NCBI GenBank assembly: GCA_017547345.1 | Contig: JAFYPY010000030.1 | Location: 1 to 6,401, forward strand | Direction: 5' to 3' | Source of the DNA: Bacillota bacterium | GTDB lineage: Bacteria > Bacillota_A > Clostridia > Peptostreptococcales > Anaerovoracaceae | DNA length: 6,401 nucleotides | Made by a program: the position numbers and the translations under genes | Shown here: one piece after another, positions 5,859 to 6,401 of the stretch | Numbering within the stretch: position 1 is the stretch's first letter | Layout: every line of letters starts with the position of its first letter | The notes under the pieces: model-generated | The model's input: the letters and a program-made list of their open reading frames with translations, nothing else | What the model was told of the DNA's origin: nothing | The model's database searches: none

Positions 5859-6401
5859 ATGAATAATACCTTAATGAATTTTAATGTTTTTAACCTGGAA
5901 TGGGATAGAATCTTTCTGAATATTTATATTGAAGCAGATTCTGATCAAGACGCAGACTTTGAGTTAGAACTGTTTGACTTCGTATATAATAAGGGTCACA
6001 AAAGTTTAGAAAGAGTTATCGTAGAGAAAAACATAAAATTAGAGAGCGAAAAGATTGACCACAGAATTTATAAGATAACGCTTAATATGTCTTGCGTAGA
6101 AGACAGAAGTTTTCTAGATAATGGTAGATGGCGAATCGTATGTAATGTGGCAGGTGAAAGGATATTATGCAAAACGACCACAGCGCTTGCATATAGATTT
6201 GAAGAACTATCAAGAATATTTAAGTACAGTGATGGGACATATGCATATAATGTTTCTTTCGATCTTTTCAATATTGATGACAGCAGCTTACTGTTTATAA
6301 TAGACAGCTATTTTTTGAAGAAAAATAATAAGTGGAAAAAACGAAATTATGTAGAAGAAGCAAAAACTACAGTAGGAAAAATAAAATCGGGATACAAAAC
6401 T
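5859..6401 (+). CDS. CDP-polyol phosphotransferase-like protein, N-terminal domain only (3' end outside window)
   Basis: The frame stays open for 181 codons from the ATG at 5859 to the right edge (186 from the alternative ATG at 5844), with no stop. The visible part is a beta-rich, soluble, charged region without a signal peptide or membrane span. VFNLEWDRIFLNIYIEAD (10-27) resembles the opening strand pair (W-x-R, then alternating hydrophobics) of TarL/TagF-like CDP-ribitol/glycerol phosphotransferases. LDNGRWRIVCNVAGERIL (87-103) resembles their 'NG.W..' repeat strand, and the edge segment KKNNKWKKRNYVEEAK (154-169) resembles the linker before the catalytic domain. By family, the catalytic domain (Pfam Glyphos_transf) should follow and would add polyol-phosphate units to a lipid-linked acceptor in the cytoplasm. 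Placement 33 bases after the ABC exporter ATPase fits teichoic-acid synthesis. This is motif recall, without an alignment; a glycosyltransferase carrying the same accessory domain is the main alternative. Confidence 0.65.
   Translation, partial: MNNTLMNFNVFNLEWDRIFLNIYIEADSDQDADFELELFDFVYNKGHKSLERVIVEKNIKLESEKIDHRIYKITLNMSCVEDRSFLDNGRWRIVCNVAGERILCKTTTALAYRFEELSRIFKYSDGTYAYNVSFDLFNIDDSSLLFIIDSYFLKKNNKWKKRNYVEEAKTTVGKIKSGYKT

Larger units (their letters stand above)
1..6401 (+). other. Co-directional surface-glycopolymer operon segment
   Basis: Seven same-strand genes are joined by one overlap (738-754) and gaps of 3, 3, 21, 12 and 33 bases, leaving no room for a terminator with a full hairpin and T-tract or for a separate intergenic promoter. 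Transcription as one unit is the simplest reading. The operon runs past both window edges: the first and last genes are incomplete. Confidence 0.8.

Noticed and set aside
6068..6271. Open frame of 67 codons on the - strand near the right edge
   Set aside because: The + strand here is continuously open to the edge with a good start and a plausible family, so the antisense frame is most likely a by-product.

Overview
The window is a stretch of a cell-surface glycopolymer gene cluster. It holds seven genes, all on the + strand and almost touching: one 17-base overlap, and gaps of 3, 3, 21, 12 and 33 bases. The DNA is visibly A+T-rich, arginine is mostly AGA, and purine-rich Shine-Dalgarno sites precede the later genes. 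The last gene resembles Gram-positive teichoic-acid polymerases. Together these suggest a low-GC Firmicute, probably a Clostridia/Lachnospiraceae-type bacterium. This is inferred from style and gene content, not from a marker gene.

Layout. Bases 1-754 hold the C-terminal part of a GT-B glycosyltransferase, open at the left edge. Bases 738-2141 encode a Wzx-type flippase of the MOP superfamily. Bases 2145-3134 encode an integral-membrane acyltransferase (acyltransferase-3 family). Bases 3138-4265 encode a PLP-dependent DegT/DnrJ/EryC1/StrS sugar aminotransferase whose motifs most resemble WbpE/WlbC enzymes. Bases 4287-5093 (GTG start) and 5106-5825 encode the permease (Wzm/TagG type) and ATPase (Wzt/TagH type) of an ABC polysaccharide exporter. 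From 5859 to the right edge runs the N-terminal part of a protein that looks like the accessory N-terminal domain of TarL/TagF-type CDP-polyol phosphotransferases; it is cut off by the window.

How the genes could work together. The aminotransferase makes a nucleotide-activated amino sugar in the cytoplasm. The glycosyltransferase builds a lipid-linked unit, and the acyltransferase may O-acylate lipid-linked sugar. Export could go through Wzx, through Wzm/Wzt, or through both for two products. The CDP-polyol transferase-like gene next to Wzm/Wzt points to a teichoic-acid-like, phosphate-containing polymer exported by the ABC transporter. No polymerase (Wzy), initiating transferase or nucleotide-sugar dehydrogenase is visible here, so the cluster extends on both sides.

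The most notable points are two normally alternative export systems in one apparent operon, the teichoic-acid-type partial gene at the right edge, and a shift in codon use and ribosome-binding-site strength at about base 3130 that splits the window into two modules. I see no RNA gene, mobile element, CRISPR array or convincing terminator. No intergenic stretch exceeds 33 bases. All families involved are known; I do not see a clearly novel system.
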